A stretch of DNA of 64,000 bases from Chloranthus sessilifolius (lineage: Eukaryota; Streptophyta; Magnoliopsida; Chloranthales; Chloranthaceae), in assembly GCA_021018995.1 (NCBI GenBank), contig CM037588.1, positions 88,634,765 to 88,698,764 on the forward strand, in the 5' to 3' direction. How positions within the stretch are numbered: the first letter of the stretch is position 1; each line of letters begins with the position of its first letter. A program made the position numbers and the translations under genes. The notes below the pieces were generated by a model. The model did no database searches. It was not told the origin of the DNA and saw only the letters and a list, made by a program, of their open reading frames with translations. Shown here piece by piece: positions 1 to 11,495 of the stretch.

Positions 1-419
1 ATATTATACTGCCAATCCTACCACGCTCCTATATTGGGGCATTTTTATTTTTTATTTTTTTTATTATTTTAGTCATTTGCTTTCCCTATTGCATTATTTT
101 ATTTCAAAAAAAAAAAAAAAAAAAGAAGAAAAAGGAAAAAAAAAAAGTAATATCCACCTTTATTACTAGACCCCCTTGACAACTAGCAAGGGGAGAACAA
201 AAACTACGGATAGCATTACCTTCACATATGTAGACAAGAAGCAACCTTCAACCATCATCGGGCCAGCTCAGGAAGCATCCAAGTCCCAATGACGATCGAT
301 GGCACTAACGAAACTAAAAGGCCAAAGTAGATGCAAGAGGAAACTAAAAGAAAAGGAGCCAATCAGGTACATCTAAACCAAAAATCTCTCTATACTATAT
401 GTTAAAAATTTTCATTTCT
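1..419. other. AT-rich non-coding sequence with homopolymer tracts
   Basis: No gene is visible. The stretch has T-rich runs near 45-75 and an almost pure A tract near 105-150, typical of intergenic or untranslated plant DNA. It lies just downstream (on the minus strand) of the broken PMD gene and could hold its 3' untranslated region, but no poly(A) signal can be assigned with confidence. Confidence 0.5.
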
Positions 420-497
420 TTTTACACTTGTCACCAGGGGCATCCCCCCTATATATACAATGCACACACACAATAAAAAAAACACACACATACACCC

Positions 498-2363
498 CTA
501 CTCCCTACGCTGCCGCTGGGATGGACGAACGCCGCTGTCCCCAGTATCATTAGCCCGGAGGTCTGTAGATTGGTCCTCCGAAAATACAATCCCAGCACCC
601 AGAGTCCTCGGAACATCTAGCCGACAAGGCCCCACCACAGAACCCCCCTCACTCATTTGACTAACTAATCGCCTCGAGCGAGAATGAGGCGGACACCCCG
701 TAAGAATCTCCCGAACAATAAAATCCTCACGAGCATCACCCCTGACATTATCACGAGAGGTGCAACGAGACTGCCCAGCCAAAGAACCCGTAGCCCTAAA
801 CTCTGACCCACCAAGCTGACTAGCCAGCCTATGTATCCCCCACTCACTCCTCGCCAGACAATCCTGTAGTTGATCTAGGGTCACCTACATCTCTGCCCGC
901 ATCATCTGATGCGCCGCCTCCAATGCCTCAGCCTGAGTCTTCTGACGAGCTTGCATAACCACACCAACATATATATGAACAAAAAAGAAAGAAACTATGA
1001 AAAGGAGAGAATTATACCAGAACTAGTCTCTCCTCTAGAAGTCGCCCAACCGCCTCAGCAGTCACTGGATCGGTAGGAGGCACAGAAGGGACAACAAATG
1101 TAGGTGACTGCAACAAGAACAAACAAATACATAAGATAAACACTATGATGATAAATGAACCACGAACATAATAACTAAAATATACCCGAGTAGGGATAGG
1201 AACAGACCCCTGAGGGGAGCCTCAGGAGCGGAGTCCAGAACAGCCTGCACAAAGAACTAAACAAGCCAACACAAAGTATATCAGAATAAAATAAAATGAA
1301 ATAACCTAAATAGAATTACACCACACTAAAAAAAACTATACCTGACTCTCTGGACATAGAGAGGTAGCAGTCGCCTCCCACGTTGAAGATCCTCAGCAAC
1401 CTGACGCTGAAATATCACATGATATTAGTAAACGATTAAGAAAGGAAAGCAATAACGCCCAACAAACTTTGAAAATTACACAAATGAGTGAAAAGATTGA
1501 ATGGAAACTTACCCAATAAAGCTAAGCTTATCATCGGATCCTCCGAGGAGCGAATGGGTCAAATGGACCTCCAAGGTGAGCTTGGCTCTCTACGAATAAC
1601 AATGAACATATCAGTCGGCAAGCCCACAACTCTAACAATTAACAAAACCAAGGTCACATATATAGACACTTACCAATTAGTTAATCTCAGAGCGCAAATT
1701 GGCCTCCACCTCACGACCGGCCTACTGCTGACCACGTAACAACTCAATCATCGTCACATGACTAGCGACCTCGGTCTCCCTCTCAGACTGTCCAAAATAA
1801 AACCAAACACCATAACCATGTCAGAACAACTGAAAGACTAAGTTAACATAATACATAAACAATTAAACCAATAAATCAACTCACCAGGAGTTGTCGAGTC
1901 TCCACTAGCCGAGCCCCCAACTCATCCTCCACTACCCTATCCTAAGCAACTGAGAGGGCTAACGAGTGAAGCATCTCCTCATCCAGACGATGAGCACACC
2001 CCATCCTCTCTATCGCCCTTTGGACGACATCTAATGCCCCCCTCACACTCGCCCCTGAGATGGACCTGCTCTAACGCAGCCAACCTCTCCCTCAAGACTG
2101 ATGTCAACTCTGGCACACCAATCACAAAAGGACCACTCCCATGGAAGGGACGTGTGAAGAGGCGTCTGCCACCCAATGCGCCAAACCAACTCACATACTC
2201 TCGGGCATCCGCTTCGTCACGCGCCCTTGTAACCCTGGTCCCCTCGGCTCTAAAATCTACTATCTAAAGCGCCATCCACTCCGCAAAGTTCCAACAAGGA
2301 GGGTTTGAAGTGCCATGCACTCCCTGAGCGAGCCCCAGCTGCTGTACCACTTGATATGTGTGG
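498..2363 (-). pseudogene. Plant-mobile-domain-like gene, 3' half (broken)
   Basis: This is the downstream half of the gene that starts at 6593. From 2363 leftwards the minus strand reads a fragment containing EYVSWFGALGGRRLF, which resembles the aromatic-rich stretch that follows the mobile-domain core in plant PMD and phosphatase-7-like proteins. A charged, coiled-coil-like part follows (RERLAALEQV near 2090; QARQKTQAEALEAAHQMMRAEM near 900-950), then a Ser/Arg-rich tail ending at 498. Several intron-like AT-rich breaks and in-frame stops separate the pieces. The fragment begins exactly at the target-site duplication of the solo LTR at 2369-4811, so the two halves were once contiguous. The family assignment rests on remembered motif patterns. 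Continuity with the upstream half is well supported by the duplication. Confidence 0.5.
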
Positions 2364-2368
2364 ATCCT
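2364..2368. repeat. Target-site duplication, left copy (ATCCT)
   Basis: The five bases before the solo LTR are ATCCT, identical to 4812-4816 just after it. This perfect 5-bp duplication is the integration footprint of an LTR retrotransposon and fixes both LTR ends. Confidence 0.93.
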
Positions 2369-2607
2369 TGTTAAGACATGAAAAGTACCACTTTTCACCT
2401 TTAACTTAGCCTCTGTTAGACCCTTAGCCATCTAATAAATGCTTGTTAAGTCATTTCTGTAGGTAATAAACAACAGCTGCAATAAGGCCTTAATCCTGCT
2501 AAGGAGCCCACTTTTGCCCCAGAAGTCTCTCAGAAGAATGGAAGCTGGATCCAGACAAGAACTTGACTACATGAAGGCAAAGCACAGTAGCAACAGAGCA
2601 AGAAATG

Positions 2608-3210
2608 AGCCTCGTACAGTTATCGCAAGGTTCAAAGGATTCAGAAAGTAAGCCTCACGCAGTCCTCGCGAGTTTCCTAAGACTTCATACCAATTGTCCC
2701 TGCTGTTCTCGCGCAGTTTAGTGATAGAAGGGCTTTAGAATCATGACTCGTGCAGCTCTCGCGAAGCTCAAGCACCTAAATGCTCACACAATCTCGCGCA
2801 GCTCAAGAAAGCAGCACTCAAAACCTTGCGTAGTTCACTCAGATCAGCTGAGGAGAGAGAGAGCTCCAGGTATGTCTACGGGCAACTGTTGCGCAGTGGC
2901 TGCGGGATGCAAAACTTTAGAAAAACTTCTCGCGCAGTTTAAAGACCAATGCACATCACGCCCTCGCGAGGATCCTCACAAAGATCCACTGAGAAACAAA
3001 CTGCTCGCGCGATTCCCGCGCCATTCAAAAGGAAAGTGCAATCCCGCGAAGACCAGAGCAATCCAGCGAGGATTCAATGCTCTATCGTGCGACTGCTTAA
3101 GCTGTAAACTAAGACAGCCCCATGACAGCTGGAGTTTCAAGTTAATCCAATCCCGCGAAGACCGTGCTACCACGCGGCAGTCTTGGAAACTAGTGCTACC
3201 TGGCGAGGCT
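2608..3210 (+). repeat. CTCGCGA-type motif array in solo LTR (U3)
   Basis: Dense array of degenerate CTCGCGAGG, CTCGCGCAGTT and CCGCGAAGA motifs, many per 100 bp, upstream of the TATA box at 3394. The same array occurs in both LTRs of element B and inside B upstream of its extra ORFs. CG-rich palindromic cores are unusual in methylated plant retrotransposons, where CpG tends to decay. Confidence 0.85.
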
Positions 3211-3393
3211 CTGGACTCTAACTCTCCCTCACTTTTGTAGAGGACATTCTGGGAACTTCCAGCAATTAGGGCACGCACTCTAATGCTCTAATTTCTGTGA
3301 ACGTGCCTCGAGGCATCTAAGGAACAGTATTAGGCCATGTGGCATCATTAAAATTGGGGTTTCCTAACCCTAATGCGCCGCCAAACTGACTGC

Positions 3394-3401
3394 TATATAA
3401 A
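3394..3401 (+). promoter_or_regulatory. LTR TATA box
   Basis: TATATAAA in the context CTGCTATATAAACCTAAGCC, about 180 bp downstream of the motif array. The same box is at 43647-43654 and 58921-58928 in the two LTRs of element B, marking the likely RNA polymerase II start of this LTR family. Confidence 0.8.
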
Positions 3402-4811
3402 CCTAAGCCTGGTTTAGGCTTAGGAGACCCCTCTTAGAATAGAATTTCCATAGCCCAGCACTTGCTGGCTATGCCTTTGTATGCTTAGTTGGTTTAGATT
3501 TAATGGAATTTCATGATTGGGTGTTTTACATTTATGGGATTGAAGTTTGAGATTGAGTTGTTCTGTACAAGGCTGCTGCCTTGAGATCCTCCATTGCAAG
3601 GTTGTATTATAAGCAATGGAGGACTATTTTTAAAGATCTATTTAGATCCAAGTGACCTGTGTGTCTGGGCTAACATGCTCCTATACAAGCCTAGCCCCAC
3701 CATAGGACCCACTAGATCTGAAATCCCCATGGGAGGAATGAGCTTTTGTAGCCTTGTGAATGTGGTGGTGACAGCAATGTTTCTTGTTCTATTTTGAACC
3801 TCTGTGAGGAGGATACCCTCTGGGATAATCTGTGACCATTTAAGTGGACAGGTTATAGCCTTAGGGTGAGGCCAATCCACAAATCCGAGACAGATTCTTC
3901 TTCTCTACTCTTGTGCTTGTAGCCCTGTGAGAGATTGTACAGAGACAGACTCCCCTACATTTGTAGAGACCCGCCATCAGATGGGAGACCTGGTTTAGTT
4001 ATAGAGAGTGTAGGCTTGTGACTGGATCACTGTAGTCTTTCTAAAGCAGTGGACAGCTGGACCTAAGGTTGTACTCAAACTCTTGTTGGTTCTATGTGTC
4101 TGGGCTAACATGCTCCCATACAGGCCTAGCCCCACACATAACACTTTAGAGGTTGAGGTTCCCTATGGATTCCTGAGCTTTTGTAGCCTGGATGAAGTAG
4201 TGCCTACAGTGATATACACGTTCTGACCCATCTCTGGACTGTGGTTCCCCAATTGGATAGTTAGTGACCATTTAAGTGGACAAGTTATAGCCATAAAGGG
4301 ATTGGATCATGGTACAGAGATGAGTTGGATTCTTTCTCCTCAGTGGCGATAATGTAGCCATTGGACAGGACTTCTATAGCAGCATATCTAAATCTGAGTC
4401 ATAAAACCCATCAGATCTGAACCTAATAGCATACTTCTCACCCTTTTTATATTTCTTTTCTCACATTCCATCATTCTTCTCAACCCTTTTTGTAGATCAT
4501 GCATTAAGTTACCTTAGGATTTAGAGAATAGTTACCCTAAATTCCCTTCCATTTAGGATTGCCAGATCTATAGCCAGATCTGGAGAGCCTACTAAGGATA
4601 GCTCCCTTAGAGCTTGAGATCAACTTCCCTATGGGAAAAACTCTTACTTATTAAAACTTGCTACAACAGGCCCTGTATCTTGTAGGACTGTGCATATTTT
4701 AGGCTTGCTGCTCCGTAATCATCACTCTACCTTTCACTCATTTTTCATTTACCCCATTCTTATCACTGTCTCCAATAAAGTCAGTAGCAAGCACTTAAAA
4801 TAGAAACAACA

Positions 4812-4816
4812 ATCCT
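4812..4816. repeat. Target-site duplication, right copy (ATCCT)
   Basis: Matches 2364-2368 exactly and closes the solo LTR insertion. It lies inside the PMD pseudogene, so the insertion split an exon. Confidence 0.93.
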
Positions 4817-6593
4817 CTCCACCCTCTCAAAATAATGGACCCATACGTCCACATCAAAGAAGGGCTGCCCAGACTAAATCACTGGCAGATCGGCATCCTC
4901 CTCATCGTCCTATGGCCTCTAAATCACCTAGCCAAACAAACGAGCAGACCCCTCAATGAAGCCTCAGATACTAAAAGACCAAAATGAAATAAAATAAAAC
5001 ATATAGACGATGATCTATACGTGCCCCGCATGCATGTCCTCGAAAAGATCGCGCGGTCTGAAGATCCGAAGACTAGCGACAACCCCTCAATGCCTCCCTC
5101 CACACGTGCATCAGAGGAAACGTGAATTTCACCTCCAACGGAACCCTCGGACGAAGAAAAGCAAAATAATCATACGCCTAAAATAATAAAAAAAAACAAC
5201 ACAAAAGAAATGTTGAATAGCTGCTACGACCAAAAGAAAAAAAAAACTAAAAGACACTATGACATTAATTGACTAAACCTCACCTGGAGGAATGGAAGGA
5301 AGCCTTCGATCATCGTGACGCCCTGTCCCTGACAGTAAAACTGCTCATAGAGATGCGCCAATGCGGTCGCACCCCATGCATAAGTAGGGACTCGATCCAA
5401 GTCCCCGAGACTGCACTAAGGAAGTGCATCAAGAACGCTCGAAGCACCCTATCTGTAGCCAACCCTGGCTCCACCACAGGCTCCCGACCCGCCACCACCA
5501 CGCAATGTGTCTCGTACGATGTCCTCGTCTTTGAATGGTGCCTCGAAGGGATGAAGCCACTAGCAAACATATCAAAGAACCAAGTGACTCAACTACACCC
5601 GCCCCTGATCCACTCGACCTATACGACACACCCAAAATCTCCTCACATATTGCCAAATACTCTCCTGCCATCCACCCCGTGATCATCTCACCCTAGAAAT
5701 GAAAACCGGTAATGTGGACCCACTCCTCTGGCATCTGCAACCTCATACCGACTAGAAAGAGAAGTGCCTGATGCCTCTCCCTCCACCACTCTAAAATCAT
5801 CGTGATCAGGCCACGATTAACTTGAAAGGGTTCTAACTCCAGGATCGGCCTGAAACTGAAAGACACCAACTGCACCCGCTGAAACTCTAGCAAGGCACAG
5901 TACCAAGTATGAGACTCGGTCCATTCCAAGCTAATAGCCAGCTGCAGGGCTCCTATTGAACGAAACACAAACAATGATAGTAAGACTAATACATACCTAT
6001 GACGAACGACAAATAGATCTAGAGCTAAAAGCAAATGAAATATACCCAAACACCCATTAACAAATCATAACAAACACATGAAATATGATAAGAATAATTG
6101 AATAGAAACATGACCAATCTCTAGATGTCGTCATGATGCATGAGTGAGCACACAACTGATAATCAATGTTTCCACATAAATTAGAAGGGTTTCCAGATCC
6201 TAATAAGTCTATGTCATAACCTGAATGCCTAAGAAAATGAACTCACTCTTGCTCATGGGTACCTACCCGGCCTCGAGCAAAGAAATCCTCTAACGAAATG
6301 TGTCTGCGATCCTGATGCTCCTCACCCTGGTGCTCCTTAGCCACATCCTCAGCTCTCTCACCCTCAGATATCTCACCCTCCTCCTCATCTACATCCTACT
6401 CAATCTTGAGCACCTCCTCCCTGACCCCCACATGGTCAACCTCCGGTACCTCCTCTCTAGCCACCTCCTCGACGTCCACCTCTCCGACGACAACAACGGT
6501 CAGAGCCTCAGAGGTCTCACCTATCTTCCCCATCATCATCCTCTCCAACTCATAGATAGTAAGAGCGGGTCTACCACCACCCCTAGACTCCAT
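4817..6593 (-). pseudogene. Plant-mobile-domain (PMD) protein gene, 5' half (broken)
   Basis: The minus strand opens with an ATG at 6593 (MESRGGGRPALTIYELERMMM), an acidic Glu/Val-rich N-terminus to about 6270. After an intron-like gap, a core exon (about 5957-5285) reads RGLITMILEWWRERH, then WVHITGF, and, after a frameshift near 5430, LGDLDRVPTYAWGATALAHLYEQFY. These match the hallmark order of the plant mobile domain (PF10536, shared by MAIN/MAIL1-type proteins and transposon-encoded relatives): the W-E-R-W type segment, the L-T-G-like segment, and D-L-D-x-x-x-x-Y-A-W-G-x-A-x-L-A-x-L-Y. Exon edges fit GT-AG (donor CAG/GTGAGG near 5280; acceptor AATAG/GAGCC near 5957). Further exons lie at about 5173-5025 and 4945-4817, ending at a solo LTR. 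In-frame stops (for example near 5690) show it is a pseudogene. It may be a transposon-borne rather than a host PMD gene. Confidence 0.65.
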
Positions 6594-6750
6594 CCTAGAA
6601 GAAAGAGCTCAAAAAACTAAAGAGAATGGAAGAAACGGATGACTGGATCATAAAATTTCATGAAAACACGAAAACCCATGCACAAGGAAACAGGAAAACC
6701 AAGAATCAAAAACCAAAATGGATAGCACAAGAAAAATGAACATTTTTGAA

Positions 6751-6762
6751 CTATTTATATGG
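6751..6762 (-). promoter_or_regulatory. TATA box of the PMD pseudogene
   Basis: On the minus strand this reads CCATATAAATAG, a good plant TATA box about 160 bp upstream of the ATG at 6593, leaving a normal-length 5' leader. No competing ATG-opened frame of useful length lies between. Confidence 0.6.
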
Positions 6763-9700
6763 CACGGCTGAATTGCACACATAAACTCACACGCTTAAAT
6801 CAATCACGCACCATACCACTCACGCTTAATTCGAATCAAGAGCCCAGCCTTTAGTGCGTAAACGGATTGTCGTCTACTCACACTAACCAGACCACCTGGT
6901 TATGCGCGTCCTACCGAACGCGTAATCCCCTCAATCACCAACACAGTGGCGCGTGAATGCCAAAGGTCACTCGCACAATAAGCGGCCACCGCCCTGTTCC
7001 TGTGCTCTAAACTGTGCGCTTAACTCGATTAAATGACCGGAAGCCGATGCTTAATGACCTTCTAATGCTCTGAAACACTCGCTCCTTTTTGGGCGGACAA
7101 TTTGTTTATGCACTCAAAGCAAAGTGCGCAAGTTTCCCAGAAACTAAAAAAACATGCCCAAAATAGCAAGCCCAAGCCCCAAATTGGGAAACTTCTGACA
7201 CTCACTATCAACCCCATACTACGCCCCTGTTAAGACCAATCCAAAAACACTCCTAACTTAAAGACGAAACAAAACAAAACTGAACTAAAAAAAAGAGCCC
7301 CACATCACTCACACACTCCAACTAAGACCAAACTAAACAAACAAAAAAATGCCCCCATCGTTTATACACTCTAACTAATCCCAAACTAAATCAAAATAAA
7401 AACATGCTCCTAATGTGCCCCGATCCAAAATAAATAAACTAAATCAAACCAAACTTAAACAAGTAGGCCTCACCCTCAAAACCAGTCAAATAATCTACAA
7501 AGTCAACCAAACCAAAAGTTACTAAATATTAATCACAAGTGAAAAAAAAAACATAATCACCTCATAAATAAACAAATAATTACAAAATACACTAAGGGCA
7601 TACCTTCTGAATATACAACTTAAAACAAGAAATCCAAAATCGACACGTTCAGGCAATGCCCAAATCAGGATTTATTCGGGAAACTAGAAATCTTGGAGAA
7701 GCCCAGAGGGGGAAAGTGCCCTGAACAAATTCTAATAGTGATAACCTCTTCCCCTTACCCCGAACTGGCAGGAAAGGAAGAGTGGCTCACAGAAAGCCAC
7801 CCATGACCTGTGGGATCCACCTTTAAAAGCTCACCTTGGAAAACATAAAAAGGAGGAGCAACTAACACTGAATCCGCAGACCCTACTGAGGAAAAATAGG
7901 CATTGGTCACGAGAGCTCTTACCTTGCCTTATCCATTGGTTTCCTTTTTACCACCTTTTTCTCCTCCACCTCTTCCCATAGCATGGTAGCAATTCAACTA
8001 TTACCTTGCATTCCCAATCTCGTCCATTCTCAATAATCCACTCTATAAACACAATTCTTCAAGTTCAATACTCGGGATACAAAATAGAAAGGAAGAAAAG
8101 ACATTAATGAACAAAAACACCCAAAATCACAATAAAAATATATGCCCCAAGACTTTAACCCTAAGAACGAAACAACAATTCAAACCTAAAGCCTTTGGCT
8201 CACACTTATAAACTATACTTTCTAAACCACAAAGTGATAAGTGTCACATTTTGAAAAACCTTCCAATTTAATTAAATCTAAACCAAACACATACCCCTAT
8301 GCAAAACCACAATCCATGACAAACCTAGATGAACCGCTGATCACACAACACTTACCCCTTCAAGGAAACACAGATCCAAAGCAAAGTAAACAAGCCAATA
8401 AGATTTAAACACTTAACACCCATCTAGAACTTTTGAAAACTCACACCTTTTAACAAGTATCACCTCAAGTCAAACAAAAGACTAACAAAATACCTTAAAC
8501 TTTAAATTAAAAAAAAAAAACTCTAAAATGAGATCCTGACTTGTGAGGGACCAAGAAAAATGCCCTAACCAAACTCATCGGAACTAAGTAAACCCTCTAA
8601 ACAAATTGAACTCCTAGCTAAATTAAATCCTAAAATAAGTCAAACAAATCAAATAAATCCAACCAATCCGTTAATAAGTTTAAATGAATAAGCAAGAACA
8701 GTAAAAAAAATACCTCTTTATTTCTAACTCAAAAATTTTACAAGTATCACCGGAGGCATACCTCCTGAAATTACAACCCAAAATGAAAACATAAAACTTT
8801 AACCTACAACCTAAAATGAAGACTGGGTTCAAAACTGAGACGAAGCGAGGAGTAGATTCCACTAGGAGCGTCCAATAGGAGGCTTCAGAGAGGATTGGTT
8901 GGGAAACACATCCCTCCATTTGTTACTCCTTTCTCTTCCGCCATCTTCACCGCTTCTGGCGCCCCCTCCTCAACGCTACCTTCACTGCTCCCTAAAAGGG
9001 ATCGATGTGAAGACTAATACCCTCATTTCCAATACCGCCCATTCCCAGAATAATGTCATCCTCGAGCATCACCTCAGGGCAAAGATCACATGAAATAATG
9101 AGCATAGGAAGAAACGACATCCCAATTAGATGGTTAGATCGCCCAATATCACTAAAATATGAATTTCAAAACACAAAATATCCATAAAAGGTCAAAACTC
9201 GAGACTAAATCAGAGGATGAAAAACAAATGAAGGCTCCCTCGCTTATACAGAGTATGGACACAATCACCCACAAGGAACACTGCGCACAATAAAAAACAT
9301 GCACTATGACCCCAGTGCTCAATGAAACCATCGCCCGCCACAATGGCGTGATGCTTCGGTCATGTGCAACCTATGGATTGCACAATCGCATTACACGACA
9401 CACTGTAGTTGTGCAACATGAATGGTTACCCATACATTGACCTGGTGACGCCACGATCACGCGCTACTATTATAGTGCATAATACGATCACACGTAAACT
9501 CACACATGCGTAAACAGCCCCTCAAGCTTGAGATCGCATGCTCAAAAATAAGCGCATAATCATATTGAGCGACCCAAAATAGGTGCGCAATACCTGACTT
9601 TGGACAAAATCTACACCCTCACACCTTTTTATCACATCGCAGTCAAAATCACCCGTCCCATCGCGTACCCTTATATGAGAAGGAAGCATTGATAACACCC

Positions 9701-11482
9701 CCTATCCCATTGCAACAGGACACACATTTCATTGACATGAATAACACCTCCAGTTGTGACACAATAAAAGCAACCAGCACACTACTCCGCTCCTCACGAC
9801 CAGAGTCACTTTCCACTTACCCCTATTCGATCGCATAACCCCATCACCCATGCCCCATCACGATGAGATGTACACACGATATCACCTCAATATCCAATCC
9901 CATCGTAATAAATTAGACTTGCTTTCATGTCCCATCATGAAAAGCCAAATGCAAATATCTCGAGAATGCGGGCATGCCCACCACTAACTACACTCAGTCG
10001 ACATCCCATCGCAAGCATCACTACCCGAAAAGCTCAAACAATAGCTGTCATGCCACATGAAGAAGAGGGAAAGCTCGATCATGTCCCATCACTAAAGCAA
10101 AGAGCTCTCTCTCTCCTGAATTGATCCCCACGTCCCACCAGGACTCACCTAGAACGCAGCCAAAGAAAGGGAGAATCCCCAAGTCCTATCGCAACATCAC
10201 TTCTCTAAGACATTACATCACAACCATCAAGCCCTGCCACAATAAACCTGAAGAGAAGAAATCTCCAAATTCCCATCGCAACACTACAGCACCACCAGAC
10301 CGTACAAGCTATGCACAATTCAGGTAAGTATCATCCCCAAGTAAGTACTACCCACTTTTAAATTACTCGATATTCCTTATAAAATATAGTTAGCTATGAT
10401 TAAGTCAAAATATTTTTAAAACTTGTCTCTCTCGACTCGCGAATCACTGTAGTCCTCCCATAAGAGACAATCATCAGTATTCACCGAGAAGGTTAGATGG
10501 AGCATCCGACATGTCAAGTGTCATCTTGACAACCACATAAATGGTCGAGTCCATAAATCCTATACCAGTGGATCTACTCAGCGATGTCTCGGAAGCCACA
10601 TTTTTCACCGTTTTACCACCGATTTGATCTTAAGTTAAATTTCTAAACTTTTAAAAAAAAAAAAAAAATCTCTTACTTCTCAAACCAAAAATCTCTTACT
10701 TCTAAAACCAAAAATCTCTTACTTCCAAAATAAAGAAAAAAAAAAAAACCAAAATAAAAAAAAAAAAGAAAAAGAAAATAATAATAAACAAAGAGACCTC
10801 TTACTTGCCAAAATCCACTTCAATTACCAGCCCAAATCGGCCATTCCCCTGGGAAACTGAATATTGAGTATATTTAATGTAAGAATTTACAAACGCCTAT
10901 TAGAAAAGGAATGTCTGATTCGTATTGGTGTGAGCAATGACGCGCCCGGTTTGACATGACTGGTGAAAGCCTTCGATATTATATTCCATTGTTTTATTAT
11001 TGCTCCCTGGACCTTATTTATGGACATATGTATGACGCCTCGATTATAATCGCATCATACCCTCTGTTTGATCGCCTTGCGAAGTCGTGATACGCGACGG
11101 ATGCCCTTGCACTCACAAATTAGGATATGGTGATTTTTCATTTTGTTTGACTGTCACTCGCAGCAGATTGGGCCATGAGATGGGATGCCCCTTGCACCTG
11201 TGAAATAGGATACACTAACTTCCCCCATTGACTATCTATGACAACGGGTCATGATTCGCGATGGGATCGCCCCTGAGCATCCACGGCATAGAACACGCCT
11301 TTCGATGGCTACCACTAGGCCCTCGAATGCTCCATTTTAGCTTATGCTCATAGATAAGAAAGCCAAGCAGGTCATGTTAGCATCCCTAGTTCACATTTGT
11401 GATTTCCCAAGAGAAACGAGAAAACACCTCGAATGAGGGGTATCTACTTCTTCGACGTGTTCTTACTTCACAAGAGCCCGCC
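6763..11482. other. Unassigned repeat-like DNA, possibly 3' internal part of a Tat-like element
   Basis: No conserved protein domain is recognisable. The stretch is A/C-rich on the plus strand. Similar short segments recur near 7600-7640 and 8745-8790 (GGCATACCTYCTGAA followed by A-rich sequence). From about 9300 to 10300 it is rich in phrases like CCCATCGCA and GCGCATAAT. The small plus-strand frames at 9927-10327 have no supporting motif. A run of A-rich low complexity lies at 10650-10790. Because a polypurine tract and LTR start follow at 11483-11496, at least the right part is probably the 3' non-coding region of a plus-oriented Tat-like retrotransposon. Confidence 0.35.
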
Positions 11483-11495
11483 GAAGAGGGGCATC
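11483..11495 (+). other. Polypurine tract of a Tat-like retrotransposon
   Basis: GAAGAGGGGCATC directly precedes TGTAGACACCC. A G-rich tract ending in GGGGCATC before TGTAGACACCC is the usual plus-strand primer and 3' LTR junction of plant Tat/Ogre-type elements. It identifies the following sequence as a 3' LTR in plus orientation. Confidence 0.65.

Larger units (their letters stand above)
2369..4811 (+). mobile_element. Solo LTR of the Athila-like family B
   Basis: The 2443-bp sequence starts TGTTAAGACATG and ends AACAACA, with a perfect ATCCT duplication on both sides. It is collinear with both LTRs of element B (42708-45124 and 57973-60410). It contains the CTCGCGA-type motif array (about 2608-3210), a TATA box (TATATAAA, 3394-3401), and the duplicated leader module with two copies of a block like GTGACCATTTAAGTGGACA (about 3833 and 4268). 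No internal region or primer-binding site follows, so it is a solo LTR, presumably left by LTR-LTR recombination. Short ORFs here recur in all three family B LTRs and are not genes. Confidence 0.93.

Noticed and set aside
2743-3278. ORFs on both strands across the solo LTR array
   Set aside because: The same frames recur in degenerate form at 43131-43474 and 58423-58659 in the other family B LTRs; they follow the repeat and carry no domain.
6300-6620. Leu/Ser-rich plus-strand ORF of 106 codons
   Set aside because: It is the antisense of the acidic N-terminus of the PMD gene; the hydrophobic content comes from the complement of Glu codons.
9358-9430. TCATG followed by TGTGCAACC as a possible far end of the minus-strand Tat element (its right flank is TCATG)
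   Set aside because: Sequence after TGTGCAA does not follow the LTR at 15534, and the GAGTCGCC block is absent.
9927-10327. Two adjacent small plus-strand ORFs
   Set aside because: No known motif, low-complexity composition, and located in presumed non-coding retrotransposon sequence.
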